64,000 nucleotides of DNA from Arthrobotrys musiformis (GCA_036971715.1 JAVHJL010000011.1:1612001-1676000), one strand, 5' to 3'. Counted from the stretch's first letter, positions 22,555 through 35,095 are shown. Made by a program: numbers and translations. The notes: generated by a model not told the origin, from the letters alone.

Positions 22555-24533
22555 CTATGTAAGCTTTGAGAGACGCTTGAACTCATTGATCAACCCGTTG
22601 GTACTTCCATCGTGAGCGGAAACTGTTGAATCATCCTCCAATTCTTTTCCAATTTTTTCTGTTATAGTATTAGCGGTTGTGCACTCTTACAAGGCATTTT
22701 AAGATTATCAACTTACTAGCGAGAACTTTACCAAGTTCGACACCCCATTGGTCGAAGGAATTAATGTTCCAGATCTACGGAAGGAAAACGAGTTATGTTA
22801 GAATTCAAACCCACAAACCCTTTAGAATCCCGTAATACTTACAGCTCCCTCTGTGAATGTAACGTGTTCATAGTAGGCGATGAGCGCTCCTAGGGCACCA
22901 GGAGTGATTTTTGTGGCCAATATACTAGTTGTTGGGCGATTCCCGAGGAATACTTTGTGGGGGACCAAGTCCTCAGCAGCACCCTCGCTAACGACTTCTT
23001 CCGGCATCTTGCCTACCATGAGCGCTTCTGATTGGGCAAAAAAGTTGGATGCAAGCATTCTATTCGGATTGTTAGATCTCCGTTAGGCGAGATGGTTTAA
23101 TATGGGACATGCAGATACCTCTGGTGTTTGTTGGCCTCGACGGGGTTGTGACTTTGAGCTGCCAATATGAAGTCTGTTGGAATCATCTTCGTTCCCTGAT
23201 GAAGTAATTGGAAGAACGAGTGCTGGGCGTTTGTACAAGGCTCCCCGAACAGAATCGCGCCAGTTGTATATTTGACGTATTCACCGGTTCTAGTGATGGC
23301 CTTCCCGTTGGATTCCATGGAAAGTTGTTGCAAATAGGCGGGAAACCGATGTAGGTATTGGTCAAAGCTGTAAACTTATCAGTAGGCATACCCTAATTAT
23401 CACGAATCGAGAGTGCCAATACTTACGGGGCCACGAGGTGAGTTTGTGCGCCGAAAAAGTCGCTGTACCAAACACTCAAAAGGCCGCCGATGATTGGAAT
23501 ATTTTCCGCGATTGGGGCTTCAACAAAATGCCTGTCCATCGCATTGGCCCCTGCAAGGAACTCGTGGAATTTGTCAAACCCGATATATATAGCTACCGAT
23601 AGCCCAATGGCAGACCAAACACTGTATCGTCCACCGACCCATGACTCGAAGCCGAACATGTTTTTAGTGTCGATGCCGAAATTCGCAACCTCTTCGGCAT
23701 TGGTTGATAAAGCGACGAAGTGTTTGGCGATAGCAGCTTCGGGGGCAGACTTTAAAAACCATGCCTTTGCGGTGTTTGCATTAGTGATGGTCTCAGCTGT
23801 GGTAAACGTTTTCGATGCAATAAGGAAAAGAGTGGTCTCAGGGTCGCACTCGCTGAGAGCCTCGACGACGTGGGTGCCGTCTATATTGCTGACGAAGTGG
23901 AGGGTCATGTCCCTGCTGGCATATGGCTTCAGAGCTTCCGTGACCATCACGGGCCCACTATGGGAGAATAAGACGGTTGCATTGTCAACAGATTGGGCTG
24001 AGGATAAACCAAACCCTCCTGAACACGAAAACTTACAGATCGGAGCCACCGATACCGATATTGACTACACTTTTTATTTTCTTGCCTGTGTAGCCAGTCC
24101 AAGAGCCACTTCGGACCTGCTCCGAAAATTCTTTCATATGCTCGAGGACGGCGCTCGTGTCTTCCACAACGCTCTTGCCATCGACTTGCATAGGCTTGTT
24201 TGAAACATTTCGAAGAGCAACATGGTAAACTGCTCGTTTTTCCGTAAAGTTGATTTTATCACCGGCAAACATTGCGTCTCGGAGTTTCTCGACCCCAGCC
24301 TCGCGAGCGAGATCTGCGAGCAAGCTGAGGGTCTCATCGGTGACAAAGTTCTTGGAGAAGTCAAAGAGAATGGCGTTTCCGTCGGCGGTATTCTTGAATG
24401 TGCGGGAGAACTTGGAGAAGCGCTGGGGATCTTTTGCGAAGAGCTCCTTGAGGATCAAATGTTTCCCGGAGGTGGTATGGTGCTCCTGCAGGGCCTTCCA
24501 GGCAGGCAGGTCTGATGCTTGAGCGAAAGACAT
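22555..24533 (-). CDS. PGI1: Glucose-6-phosphate isomerase
   Basis: Cytosolic enzyme interconverting glucose-6-phosphate and fructose-6-phosphate. Exons 24533..24037, 23957..23427, 23367..23119, 23059..22843, 22774..22717, 22658..22555 give 551 residues, the usual length. Seen: NIGIGGSDLGPVMVTEAL, FVSNIDGTHV, SKTFTTAETITNA, FGFESWVGGRYSVWSAIGL, MESNGK with Glu361, the family signature GAILFGEPCTNAQHSFFQLL with His392, and the ending HDGSTNGLINEFK. The start is the internal ATG at 24533 (MSFAQASDLPAW), the family N terminus, rather than the in-frame ATG 36 bases upstream. The 746-base upstream gap is shared with MSP1. Confidence 0.97.
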
Positions 24534-25280
24534 GTTGTGAACAGAACAGAGCAGAACAACGTGGAGCACTCGGATACCTGCTTATTCAATTGAGGACGGT
24601 ATTCTCGTAAAGGGTCGTGGGAGGATGCAGGTGCCAATTGGGGAGTACTTAAGCACTTACTTAAGTAAGAGGTAAGTAAGTAAGTACTTACTTATAATCT
24701 ATCGATAAGGTGAGGGGCAGCACAGCTACTAGCAACCGTGTGTGGTGGGGGTGGTCAACATGGTTACCGGGTGTCAAAAGGTGTCTCGTTAGTAATTCTT
24801 CCGGCGGGAACGGACGGATGATCACTAAACGTACTCAGCCGGACCCCGGTTGCCTTGGTTGGTGATCTATTCCTGATCCAGAGCTCGTCCGGACAGCAAC
24901 CGAAGTCGGGTTGCATTGGTACGCAACCATCGACCGACGTCATCTTTCACTAGCCACACGTTGTGTTGTTGCGGCATTCCGTGGCTGGTGGGCTGTCACA
25001 TGCGGCGGGTGTCGGCAATAAGGAAAGAAAAAACAACAACAAAGTGTTATTACTATGGCACAGCCACAATCGTCTGGCCGAGCGACCACCAGTTGAACTT
25101 TCAATCGGTCGGAATCGCATACACCAGACAAACATACACACACACACACACACCAACAACCACTTACGCGTTGAACCGGGGAGCAAAGGGCTTTTCTACC
25201 AACTTGGGAACCCTCGGATTGATGTTACGAACCACCAGCACTGTTCCGATATATTCAGCTCCGACCTCCATCCGCCTGTC
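24534..25280. promoter_or_regulatory. Divergent promoter region, PGI1/MSP1
   Basis: It contains a motif cluster of ACTTAAG/TAAGTAAG units (about 24644-24695) and a (CA)n run at about 25135-25153 close to the MSP1 side. Long frames across 24916-25556 are read-through of the MSP1 first exon in wrong frames. Confidence 0.5.
24644..24695. repeat. ACTTAAGTA/GTAAGTAAG motif cluster
   Basis: About 50 bases of overlapping GTACTTAAG, ACTTACTTAAG and TAAGTAAGTA units, upstream of PGI1. Confidence 0.7.
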
Positions 25281-26719
25281 ATGTCTAGCGCCGGTGCGAA
25301 ACGGTCTACGAGGTTCATCACCGACATCCTCTTCATAGCAGCGGCTGTACGGTTTTGGGTTTGCTCTATCTCCGACTCTCGCGGGTTTCTGCTGACATGC
25401 TCAAACAGCAACTATCAGCCTACTTCCTCATCAAATATGCCATGCGACGTTTCGACCCCGAGGCCGATCAAAAAGAAGAGAATCGGAAACGAAGCTCTGC
25501 CATCCTCCGTAGGCTTGATAATGCCGACGCTGACGCCGGTACTAAAAGAGATGTAAAGAGAGCAGATCTAGCTCTGAGCCCCTATGAACAGACCATCGCG
25601 ATGGAAGTAGTTGCGCCGGAGGATATTCATGTTTCATTTGAAGGTAAACGGAAATTATCAGTACCCCTTGTAGTACTGCATGCAAACTCATGTTTTTTGT
25701 GCTTCCACCACAGATATCGGCGGCCTAGGTGATATTATCGAAGAACTCAAAGAATCGGTCATATACCCACTTACAGTGTAATTATTCCCCCATCTTCGAA
25801 ACGGAACCCAAGGTATGCTGACCTATTCCTAGGCCCCACTTATTCTCTGATCACTCATCGCTGCTTTCTGCACCTAAGGGTGTCCTGCTCTATGGCCCGC
25901 CCGGTTGCGGTATAGTTCAATCATGCCCCTCTCCCAACATCCAAAACTAATGGTTAAAACAGGCAAGACCATGCTCGCAAAGGCATTGGCTCATGAATCT
26001 GGTGCTTGTTTTATTAACCTTCACATCAGCACCCTCACCGAAAAATGGTACGGCGATAGCAACAAACTCGTGGCGGCTTTATTTTCACTCGCTCGGAAAT
26101 TAGAGCCTAGCATAATATTTATCGATGAGATCGATGCCGTTCTGCGAAGTAGGAGTAGTTCGGATCACGAGGCTAGCACCATGGTCAAGGCAGAGTCAGT
26201 AATTGAGATATCCAAGACATCTCAACATAAGGATGGGAATAAACTAACGAATTGGCTGCGCCTAGATTTATGACCCATTGGGATGGGCTTTTATCGACCG
26301 TGGACCAGCGCCCACCACGCATAGTCGTACTTGGGGCCACCAATAGAATCCAGGATATCGATGAAGCGATCCTCCGACGACTTCCCAAACGATTTGCAGT
26401 ATCTTTGCCCAACGCGGAACAGAGGAAGCGGATCTTGAAGATTATCCTCAAGGACACAAAACTTGACGCACCGGAGGGCTTTAGCCTTGACGATCTGGTG
26501 AGGCGGACTGCCGGGATGAGTGGAAGCGATATGAAAGAGGCGTGTCGGGATGCCGCAATGATTCCCATAAGAGAATATATTAAAGAGAAGAACGCCAACG
26601 GCGAAGCCTTGCTATGTGTTAAGCCGGAGGAAGTTAGGGGTGTCAAAAACGAAGACTTTTTCCGACGCAGGCAAGGGAGTTCATATTCGAGTACACAGGA
26701 TAGATTAATTGAGAGTTGA
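25281..26719 (+). CDS. MSP1: Msp1/ATAD1 outer-membrane AAA ATPase
   Basis: Mitochondrial outer-membrane and peroxisomal ATPase that extracts mislocalised tail-anchored proteins. Exons 25281..25346, 25409..25643, 25714..25777, 25833..25909, 25963..26194, 26266..26719 join to 375 residues. An N-terminal membrane segment (about residues 11-35, FITDILFIAAAAQLSAYFLI) crosses intron 1. Then come VAPEDIHVSFEDIGGLGDII, Walker A GPPGCGKT (143-150), pore loop KWYG (175-178), Walker B IIFIDE (D202, E203), the second-region GATNRIQDIDEAILRR, and sensor-2 AGMSGSDMKEACRDAA. ELKESVIYPL and LAHESGACFINLHISTLTEKW are Msp1-like. Intron 3 needs donor GTAATT at 25778 and intron 5 donor GTCAGT at 26195, both weaker than average. 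Confidence 0.95.
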
Positions 26720-26869
26720 ACCGCTCTTGAACTGGGGAGTTATTCAATGCGATTTCTTCGTTTTTGATATTTAGTATGTATGTAACATATATTAGTTAGA
26801 ACCCTACTAGTTCGTCGTCGTCTATTTTGGCCAATATCGCCACACCCGTTGCACCAATGCTGTGCTTCA

Positions 26870-27385
26870 TCAAATGCCCTGGCGCTTCATCTCAAGAACG
26901 GTACTAACCATCCGTTTGAAGCTTTCCTTGAACCTTCGGCGGAAGCGCTCTCTCCTTAATCTCTTCTTTTTCACACCTGGTCGTTCATAAAATCGTTGTG
27001 CAGCTGCGTCTCTCGAGATGGAGTTCTCAGTGCACACGCGTCGAAGTTGTACAAATGCTCCGGCGACATCACCCCCTCGAACCGCGATGCTTCTGCCAGC
27101 ATTAGAACCAAGCCTTGGGGGCAATTTGGAGTGGTGGGAAGGTGGTATCGAGGGAAGAGGGGGATCGGCAGACGGCGGAGAATTTGTGGCCCAGTCCATG
27201 GAGGGAATTTTATCCAGAGGTTGGGCGGGGGGGTGGTCGTTTTGAAGCCGGATAATGGAACTTGATATTCCAGCGCGAGGTATCGTAGGACTAAGCGTTC
27301 TGGGAATCGACCTGTATGGGTTCCCAATCGAGGCCCAGAAGGCGGGCCGGGAGGTAAAAAGTATGCCACGTAGGGTGACGGACAT
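26870..27385 (-). CDS. MRP21: Mitochondrial small-subunit ribosomal protein bS21m
   Basis: Small mitoribosomal protein. A single exon of 171 residues. The C-terminal 70 residues are the bS21 domain: GRSIAVRGGDVAGAFVQLRR, then ERPGVKKKRLRRERFRRRF, KESFKRMVSTVLEMKRQG, very basic and with the RPG-K-R pattern of fungal bS21m. The N terminus from the chosen ATG at 27385 (MSVTLRGILFTSRPAFWASI) looks like a mitochondrial presequence. The same frame is open to an upstream ATG at 27478 (202 residues), but that extension is a run of Ser codons from a GGA-rich microsatellite and reads like leader sequence. Ends 150 bases from the convergent MSP1 stop. Confidence 0.85.
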   Translation of the reverse strand: MSVTLRGILFTSRPAFWASIGNPYRSIPRTLSPTIPRAGISSSIIRLQNDHPPAQPLDKIPSMDWATNSPPSADPPLPSIPPSHHSKLPPRLGSNAGRSIAVRGGDVAGAFVQLRRVCTENSISRDAAAQRFYERPGVKKKRLRRERFRRRFKESFKRMVSTVLEMKRQGI

Positions 27386-27760
27386 GGTTGATTGAGATGT
27401 GCCCTGCCCGACGAGGGAGGAGGAGGAAGAGGAGGAAGAGGAGGAGAAGTAGGAGGAGAAGTAGGAAAGGCGAGGCACTAGGTATATAGTTAGGGTAGTG
27501 GGGGGGGTTCAAGAAGGAGATGCTCGGTGTCAGGATACTTCTTCCCTCTCTTCTTCAATTTTTTTCAGGGTACTTCTGTTTTCGGAAGTACAATAGCCTA
27601 TTATGGAATCCTCCAGATAGATTTCCTATTGCGGTAGTTTCTTCTGACATCGTGGTTTTAGTACGCGTGAACTTCACCGTCCCTTTGCCAACCTCACATC
27701 CGAAATCTATCGACAACCACAACAGCCAAAGCGCCCTTTGGATTAACCTCCTCTCTCGAG
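27386..27760. promoter_or_regulatory. Short divergent promoter, MRP21/RBM25
   Basis: The start codons are 375 bases apart. A GGAGGA-type purine repeat (about 27412-27465) lies in the MRP21 leader. Confidence 0.5.
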
Positions 27761-30428
27761 ATGTACCCATATAATCGTGAGTTATCTTTGATCCATCGAT
27801 CGTTTTCTCCTGTCCCCGCTCCTTTCTCTCGCTTCGACTGACCCGGCCACTTTGAATCAGAGAATGCATATGGGCGACCATCGATGCAGGCCCCTCCCCC
27901 AGGGGTCCAAATGCCTCCAGGCTTTAGCTTCCCTCCCGGTGTAAATCCTTCCAGCCCCGGTCCTCCGAATTTTACGGCGCCTGGCGTACCCGGCAGTACA
28001 CATCACTCGGCACAATCCAACGGTCCGAACCGTCCAGGCATTCCTACCTTCTCGCCACCTTCTAGCCTACCAAATATCAACTTCAACGCTCCGATCATTA
28101 GGCTAGGGACAGCATCTACTAAACAGCAACCACTGCCCAGTGGGGCATCACACCAGCAGTCCCCAGGCCTAGCACATCCATCCCCAAGCTCGAAGGCACC
28201 CCTCAACCAAGCCTCGAATTCTTCCGCTGCGAGAGAATCCGCTTCTGGCTTCATACCGCCAACCTTCGACGAACAACTAAAATCCGTGTTCGTAGGATCG
28301 CTCCCTTCTTCCTTCGAGGACCAATGGGTGGAACGAATTCTCAAGGTTTTTAATCCCCTCCCCCCCGGGCCAAAAAAAGGCCCTATAAATAGGTGCCCAC
28401 GCACACAAACCTTGCAGCCCATGGGCCAATTGATTGAATTTTTGCTTATGGGATTTTAGGCCGCAGGCCCGGTGCGACGATGGATACGAGTATCCGATGA
28501 GGCAGGGAAGCCCCGAAATTTCGGATTTTGTGAATACGAGACCTTTGATGGGGTACTGGCAGCCCTTACCACCGTACACGAACTAAGTATTGCCCACCCA
28601 GACGACCGCGAAAAAACCTCAAAGATCTCAGTAAGCACCCCCCCCTTAAGCCGTGAGTCTCAATGCCTGACCTTTCCCTTTTTAGGTAATTCATGACGAC
28701 CGCGCCGACGAAATCCTCGATAAACTGAAAGATCAAGAAGCTACCGATTTAATGGATGAAGGAGCTGGCCCTGCGGACAAGAGTTCCCGGTACGAGTCTA
28801 TTCGTCTCGCTATCACCGGCATCATTTCTGAATATTCCGACCCTGATCGTCATGTAGACGCGAGACCCCAAGAAAAAACTGCAAACCCTGATGGAACCCA
28901 GGCTTCTGCTGATGACGACACCAATAAACACGATCAAGGGCAACCTGAGGTTGTAACAATATCCCTCACCATAGACGACGAGTTGGCAGATATCCCAGCC
29001 GAGATGCGGGAAACTGTTTCGAAGGAAATAGCGGCTTTCAGAGAACGATCGAATCGAAGGGATATTGAAAGAATAAAGCGGGAAGAGGAAATCGAGCAAC
29101 AGGAGCGTGATCGTATGTCCGGGGGTAGAGGCTATCGATTTGTTTCTCCGCCAGCTTCTGCGCCGACGGGCCCCTCTGCCGGGCCAAACTCCATACCTGT
29201 TGGCCCGTCGAGATTAAGGAACGACATACCGTTTTCCGCGCCGACAGGGCCAGCTGCACAGTCAGTGAAGTTTGTAAATGGGTCAACGAGTCGTTTGCCA
29301 CAGGAAGATGAGGATTCCGATACATCAGACTCGGAACTCGAGCTCCGCCGAAAGCAAAAGAAGACCCGCGAAGTCGATGCTATATTCTTGGATCACGAAC
29401 GTCGCTGGCTAAACCGCGAGCGGTCGCGTACATCGGCTATTGAGCGAGAATCCGTAAGAGACAAAGAAGATTTACGAAGAGAAGAGATAGAACGAAGCGC
29501 TATGGCTTTAAGGCTGTCAGAATGGGATGACGATATTGAGATGGACCGCCGAGTGGAGGACTACTACATCGATCGTTCTCTTTGGATAAGGAACAGGGCA
29601 CAATTCCGGGCGCGCGAAAAAGAGATGGATGCACGCGATAAGGTAGCAGAAGAACGCCTGCTAGACAGTGAAAAGAAAGCATCCGAGTCTAAACCTGTCG
29701 GTTCTTCGCGAGAGAAAGCGTCGGATAAAGACGGGCAGACTTCTGAAAAGGAATCCCAGCAACCTCGCATTAAACTTTCACTTGGGGCATCGGTGCGTAG
29801 CAAGGCAACCGACTTGACTAGGCCTAGACGCACGGTGGCGGACATAGAGGGTTTGTTAGAGGATGAGGAAGAGGACACTTCAAAGACAAGGAGAGTCTTG
29901 ATCCCGATACAATACGAGGACAATGCAACCGCGGACGACGAATCAAGGGAAGAGCTTGTGAAAGCGCTAGCTCAAGAAATCCCATCTGACAAAAACGGAT
30001 TATGGAACTGGAAGGTTAATTGGGAATTCGTAGACGATGCGATGATAAAAGAAAAATTACAACCTTTCGTGGAAAAGAAGATCGTTGAAGTACGCCTATG
30101 CCCGAGACTGCTAACCCACCCCCCAGGCTCAGACATACTAATACTTGGCGCACAACAATAGTATCTTGGAGTCCAGGAACAGGAACTTATTACTTTCGTT
30201 TTGGAGCACATAAAAAAACGGGGGTCTGCTACAGACCTTGTAAAAGAACTCGAAATGGTAAGTCCAGACTACTTTGTGAGGGTTGGACTAAGGCGCGTGG
30301 AATTGTAGCTAATTTTGTTCCTCCCCGTGACGTAGGCATTGGACGAGGATGCTGAGGTATTGGTGAAGAAAATATGGCGGATGTTAATCTTCTTCTCTGA
30401 AGGAGAAAAACGAGGGCTTGTTACATGA
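27761..30428 (+). CDS. RBM25: RBM25-type splicing factor (RRM plus PWI)
   Basis: U1-associated nuclear splicing regulator. Exons 27761..27776, 27861..28345, 28460..28630, 28686..30089, 30162..30257, 30336..30428 join to 754 residues; the first coding exon is 16 bases (MYPYN). Order: a Pro/Gly-rich region (about 6-125), an RRM (about 130-225) with KSVFVGSLPSSFEDQWVERI and NFGFCEYETF, then a long charged middle with ERE/KRE-rich stretches and EDEDSDTSDSELEL. The C-terminal PWI domain (about 660-750) has ALAQEIPSDKNGLWNWKVNW, LQPFVEKKIVEYLGVQEQE, ELITFVLEHI and AEVLVKKIWRMLIFF. The last two introns are placed so that the PWI domain reads without a gap. Yeast Snu71 is a distant relative. Confidence 0.92.
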
Positions 30429-31331
30429 ACGATTCGCAACAGCATTTAGTTTATGAGATAACCTGCGTCCACTATTCTAGCTATTTGTCTCGGGTACCTA
30501 AATAGGGGTACATACTCGAGTGCTCAAGTACCTAGTTGCTATTGTCCTTTCTTCACATCTTTTATTCTCCTCCCCCTCCTCGCATTGCTTCTACCCTCCG
30601 CATTCTCCTATATATTTATTTAACTTGTTTTTGTTCTATTTTTATTTTTTTGCTCTTTTTCCTTCCTTCTCCCTCAGCTCCGTCTGTATGATATCAAGTT
30701 TGGAGAACGGATCACATGTGACAGGCGATAAAAGCTCAGTTTGGCCCCCCCCTCTTCAAATTGCTCGTCAAGTAAGTAGGTAAGTAGGTACCTGGGTAGG
30801 AGGCGAGCAGGTACTTACTGAGATTTCAGCGGCATCACAATCAGCCCAGTAGAACCTGTACATACCTACATACGTGCAACAGCAATATCTAATATTTTGT
30901 ATTCCGTGCTCGCTTCATAAGGCCGTATATACGAAGTACTAGACACTTACCTACGTACTCCTAACCCAAGCAGGCACAGGCTAATTAAAGTGTAGACCTT
31001 TCCTTTTTAGTCAGGTGTAATCCTTCCTTGTGCCTGTGCACTTGGGAGTGGAATGGGTATCGCCGCATAAAACGCCACACGAGTTTCGAACAAATCCATC
31101 CTCAGAACTCGCATTTGACATCAACCTGTTTCACCCATCGGCGCTGGCTGTCGACTGTCCCATCCCTCACCTCACCTCAGCCCAACCTAACCCCCCTGCG
31201 TACCTTTAATGTTTCGCGGCCACCATCCAGAAGTATCCTCTGCCTGGCCGCTGTTTTCTTTCCCTGACTACCCCCGACGCCCACCATCTCGACTTTTTTC
31301 CTCCACCAAACCCATTCTCTAGACAACAACA
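30429..31331. other. Intergenic upstream of Zn2Cys6 regulator
   Basis: About 900 bases. T- and CT-rich from about 30540 to 30690, a GTAGGTA motif cluster at about 30771-30822, and further CT-rich sequence from about 31130 to the start codon. No gene supported. Confidence 0.5.
30771..30822. repeat. GTAAGTAGGTACCTG motif cluster
   Basis: Overlapping CAAGTAAGTAGG, TAAGTAGGTACC and GGTACTTACT units, same family as the other clusters. Confidence 0.65.
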
Positions 31332-34300
31332 ATGAGAGAGACAGACGAAGAGACAAACGCCCCACCCGCAGCCTCCTCTAATTCCCAAGGCAGCGCACAA
31401 TTCGCGACAGCCCAGAGCACAAGTCACTCGGGGTTCCGCAGGTAAGCAAATCTCCAAGTTGATACATCACAACATCCGACATCCAAGTCCATTTTCCCCT
31501 AAGCACCTTGTATCAATAGACGGCTTTGACACGCCCGGCTGGTCGAACAAGAATATGATATGATGTATCTGGGTTTGGGGTGATGCGCACTTAAGCTGAT
31601 CTTTCTACTAAACGGAGCACTCATCAAATAGACAAAGGGCATCACGGGCTTGTGAGGTATGCCCTTGTGGGTTTCATGCCCGGTTCCTGATCTCATGATG
31701 TCGATTCTGAGTTTACTGATTCTGTCGTACTTAAACAGACTTGCCATGCTCGGAAGGTAATCGGCCCCATTCTATTGGTAGCTCTGTTGTTCTTGCGATC
31801 GGTCTTTGGGCTTCCTCTGCACCCCCCCCCCCCCCTTTTTTTTTTTTTTGGGGGGGGGGGGGGGGGGGCTTCTCGCAAAAATAATACATCCGAAATAGCA
31901 ATACCACTAGGGTCTTTTGGCGTTGTAATCATGCATACAGTGGCAAGATTACAAAGATACTAATATATAAGTTAGGTTCGATGTGACGCCGCTAGTTTAG
32001 GAGTGCCTTGCACCAACTGTGTCGCGTTCTCCATCGAATGCAAAATTCCCACACCCAAAAGGAAAAAGGCAACAATCTCAGAGGCGAAACAAAAAGAGGA
32101 AGAGTCGTAAGTCGAACTAGATTGGGTGCTCATGCACTGGCTGTGGGTTATTTCCACCTAACTTTAATCTAGAGATTCTAAAAGCGCATCTCCCGGAGCT
32201 GCACCAAGAGTTGTTGTTCGTGATCAGCCGCCCTCCGAAACCGATGGGCCATCTCTCCCAGCAATCGCATCCTCGGATTCCTCAGGCGAACAGGCAACCA
32301 GCCCTTTCGTACAATTTCTCAAGCCCAAGTTTGCTCGGGCTCCCATCAAAGACGCAGGCAGGGTAGCTTATTTGGGTATGGAATCGTCGCCATTGCCAGA
32401 TACAGACCATAGTTCTAACCCTAGAGTTTTGAAAACTATAGGAGAATCATCCAATCTCAGCTTGCTGGTGCACGATAGACATGGCGCCGCTGATGTCGTA
32501 CACTACCCTCTACCGGAGAGCATTAGGGGAGCTCGTGCCCAACTTACAGAGCTCGATAGCGAAGAGATTGACATTTTGAATAGAAGAGGTGCATTCCTCT
32601 TACCGCCAAGGGCGCTATGTGATGAGTTAGTCGACGCTTTCTTTCGACACATCGCCCCCATCGTCCCCGTTATCAATCAAAATAGGTTCATGCAGCGTTA
32701 TCGAGACCCCGCAAACCCACCGTCTCTCCTTCTACTTCAAGCAGTGCTGCTTGCTGGTTCTCGAGTCTGTACCAATCCAGCTCTTATGGATGCAAGCGGT
32801 TCTACCACCCCAGCCGCATTGACATTCTACAAGCGAGCCAAAGCGTTATACGATGCAAATTATGAGGATGATCGGGTAACTATAGTACAGTCGCTTATAT
32901 TAATGGGGTGGTACTGGGAAGGCCCCGAAGGTAATGCACAAGATCCACCACCCTTTCGAGTTGGTTTAAGCGTCTACTAACTCTATGTTCAGATGTCACA
33001 AAAAACGTCTTCTATTGGAGTCGGGTTGCCACGGTGGTTGCGCAAGGCTCCGGGATGCATCGAAGGTATGTTGACCCTAGATGGGGTCTCCAAAAAGTTC
33101 CCAAAATAGTAACACCTCCCCTTCCGCTACTAGCGTCGAACGGTCTCAGCTCAGCAGAGCAGATAAGAGGATATGGAAAAGGATCTGGTGGACTTTATTC
33201 ACACGGGATAGATCCGTGGCCGTCGCGCTCGGGCGTCCGGTTCATATAAATACCGATGATTCCGACGTTGAAATGATTTCCGAGGAAGACTTCGATGAGG
33301 ACGAGCCAGGGGTCGCCATGGAACACAAACCGAATCCACTTCATGTGAAATTTTTCCTCCATTATGTGAAGCTTTGCGAAATCATGGGGCTGGTACTTTC
33401 ACAACAATACTCTGTGGCCTTGCGTACTCGTCGACATCACGTGATCGATCTCACACATAGTGATATGGCACTGGCAGACTGGATGATAAACTTACCGGAG
33501 GAGATGAAGTACCATATGAATGATGCTCGAAGGCAGAATTTCTGGGCTGCTCTTCTCCATTCTACATACTAGTAAGTCAGAATAACCAGCTCTACCTGGT
33601 CTGGTAAATCAAGACGAGCTCTACCTACATGTTTGTAAATTCGACATAGGCACAGAAACTTACCAAGGAGAACTAGTACAACTTTGTGTCTGTTGCATAG
33701 GGCACATATGCCACCAGCTACTCTCCCCGACTCCGCACATTTTAACAATGCCATCTCAGGGTATTCTTCTCGCAAAATTGCTTTCCAGGCCGCGGCCAAC
33801 ATAACGACTATCATTCAAAACCTCAGGGCCCACGACGAGCTAAAATTTTGCCCAGCTTTCATGTAAGTGCTGCCCGGACATATGGCGTATCTCGTAAACC
33901 AAATGCTGCTGTGGATCATATGGTTTCTTTTTCTTCTTCTCCCGGTGGGGGGGAGAGAAAAATGCGGTTGGCTAATGCCCCCAGTAGCGTTTACAGTTTG
34001 TTTTCAGCATTGATTATGCAAGTGTATCAAGTTCGCTCCTCGCAGCCGGCTATAGTTGCAATAACCCAAGACAGGATGAAGATATGCATGGAAGCCCTGA
34101 AAGAAGTCTCGAAGATATGGCTTGTTGCTAAAATGGTTTATACACTATTCGATTCGATCTTGGGGAACAAAGCCTTGGAGGAAAGGCTAGCCAAAACTAG
34201 CGGGTATCGCCGTTCCGGGGACAGGGCAAAACGTGGTGACACCTCAAGTAGAAAGGTCGCGGATACAGCTTCGAAAAGAAAATTCGAAGACATCGACTTA

Positions 34301-35095
34301 GGAACCATTTCAACAGGCCCAACTCCTCAAATGTCTTACGAAAGATCACGGCCACAAACCCCAACTGCCTCTCCCATCCCCAAGCAGCAACAGAACGTCC
34401 GCCAAACAACGACCATCCATGGCCACAACCCACAGCATCCATTCATTGGGAACTCACAGACACCTACAACGAACACAGAGCCTCATAACGTCCGCTCGTA
34501 CCACCAGCACTCATCCGGGTTCCTTCCAAATACAGGAGTCCCTGCCACACCGCCGGAGTTTTTCTTGGTCACAAAATCATCACCACCAATATCTCAAGCT
34601 TTGTGGGAAAACTTCCAACCGAACCAACTATTTCCAGAGGAATCCGGAAACAGTGGCCTCGAAACCACGCCTTCAAACCATGACACAACACCCCAGTTAG
34701 CAAACAGCACCCTCGTAGAAGCAACCCCACAATCGTTTTCGAGTTCTCTGCAAACCCCTCCCATGAAGTCAAAAGAAACCATCCACTTGGTTAATAGTCC
34801 GGATATGCAAATCGATTCGGTCTCACTACACAATGGTGATATTGGCCACAATACTCTCTGGGCCGCTAATTTCGACGTTGATACCTCAATGGACTCTCCG
34901 GACGACTCTTGGAGCAACAGCAGCTCCGGCCTCGCGCAGAGTGCACCTACGACATTGAATGTCGAAGATTGGTAAGCCACCTAGGGCATATCATAAACCC
35001 AAATCCGCTAACAAATCTGCATCAGGTACCAGTTCTTTGGCCTGAGCGCTGGTTTCGATATAAACCAACTTGGCTTGGGGTCATCAGGAGGCTAA
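31332..35095 (+). CDS. ctf1b: Zn(II)2Cys6 transcription factor, CTF1-beta/FarA-FarB type
   Basis: Nuclear activator; the best-known relatives control cutinase and fatty-acid catabolism genes. Ten exons: 31332..31441, 31632..31656, 31739..31756, 31976..32106, 32173..32930, 32993..33065, 33134..33571, 33677..33862, 33988..34971, 35026..35095, total 930 residues. The zinc cluster is complete across exons 2-4: Cys 44, 47, 54, 63, 66, 73 (CX2CX6CX8CX2CX6C), starting RQRASRACETCHARKVRCD. A basic stretch (PKRKK) follows. The fungal-specific middle domain includes FFRHIAPIVPVINQNRF, LILMGWYWEGPEDVTK, KRIWWTLFTRDRSVAVALGR and PVHI. The C-terminal 250 residues are Pro/Ser/Gln-rich and end in DWYQFFGL. 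Assignment to CTF1-beta rests on memory of the zinc cluster and DNA-binding flank; target genes are inferred. Confidence 0.9.
31822..31868 (+). repeat. C14-T14-G19 homopolymer block
   Basis: Fourteen C, fourteen T and nineteen G in direct succession, inside the 219-base intron between the third and fourth exons of the Zn2Cys6 gene. The C and G runs could pair as a hairpin with the T run as loop. Confidence 0.9.

Noticed and set aside
27386..27478. N-terminal extension of bS21m
   Set aside because: The added residues are mostly Ser from a GGA-type microsatellite, while the internal ATG begins a plausible mitochondrial presequence.
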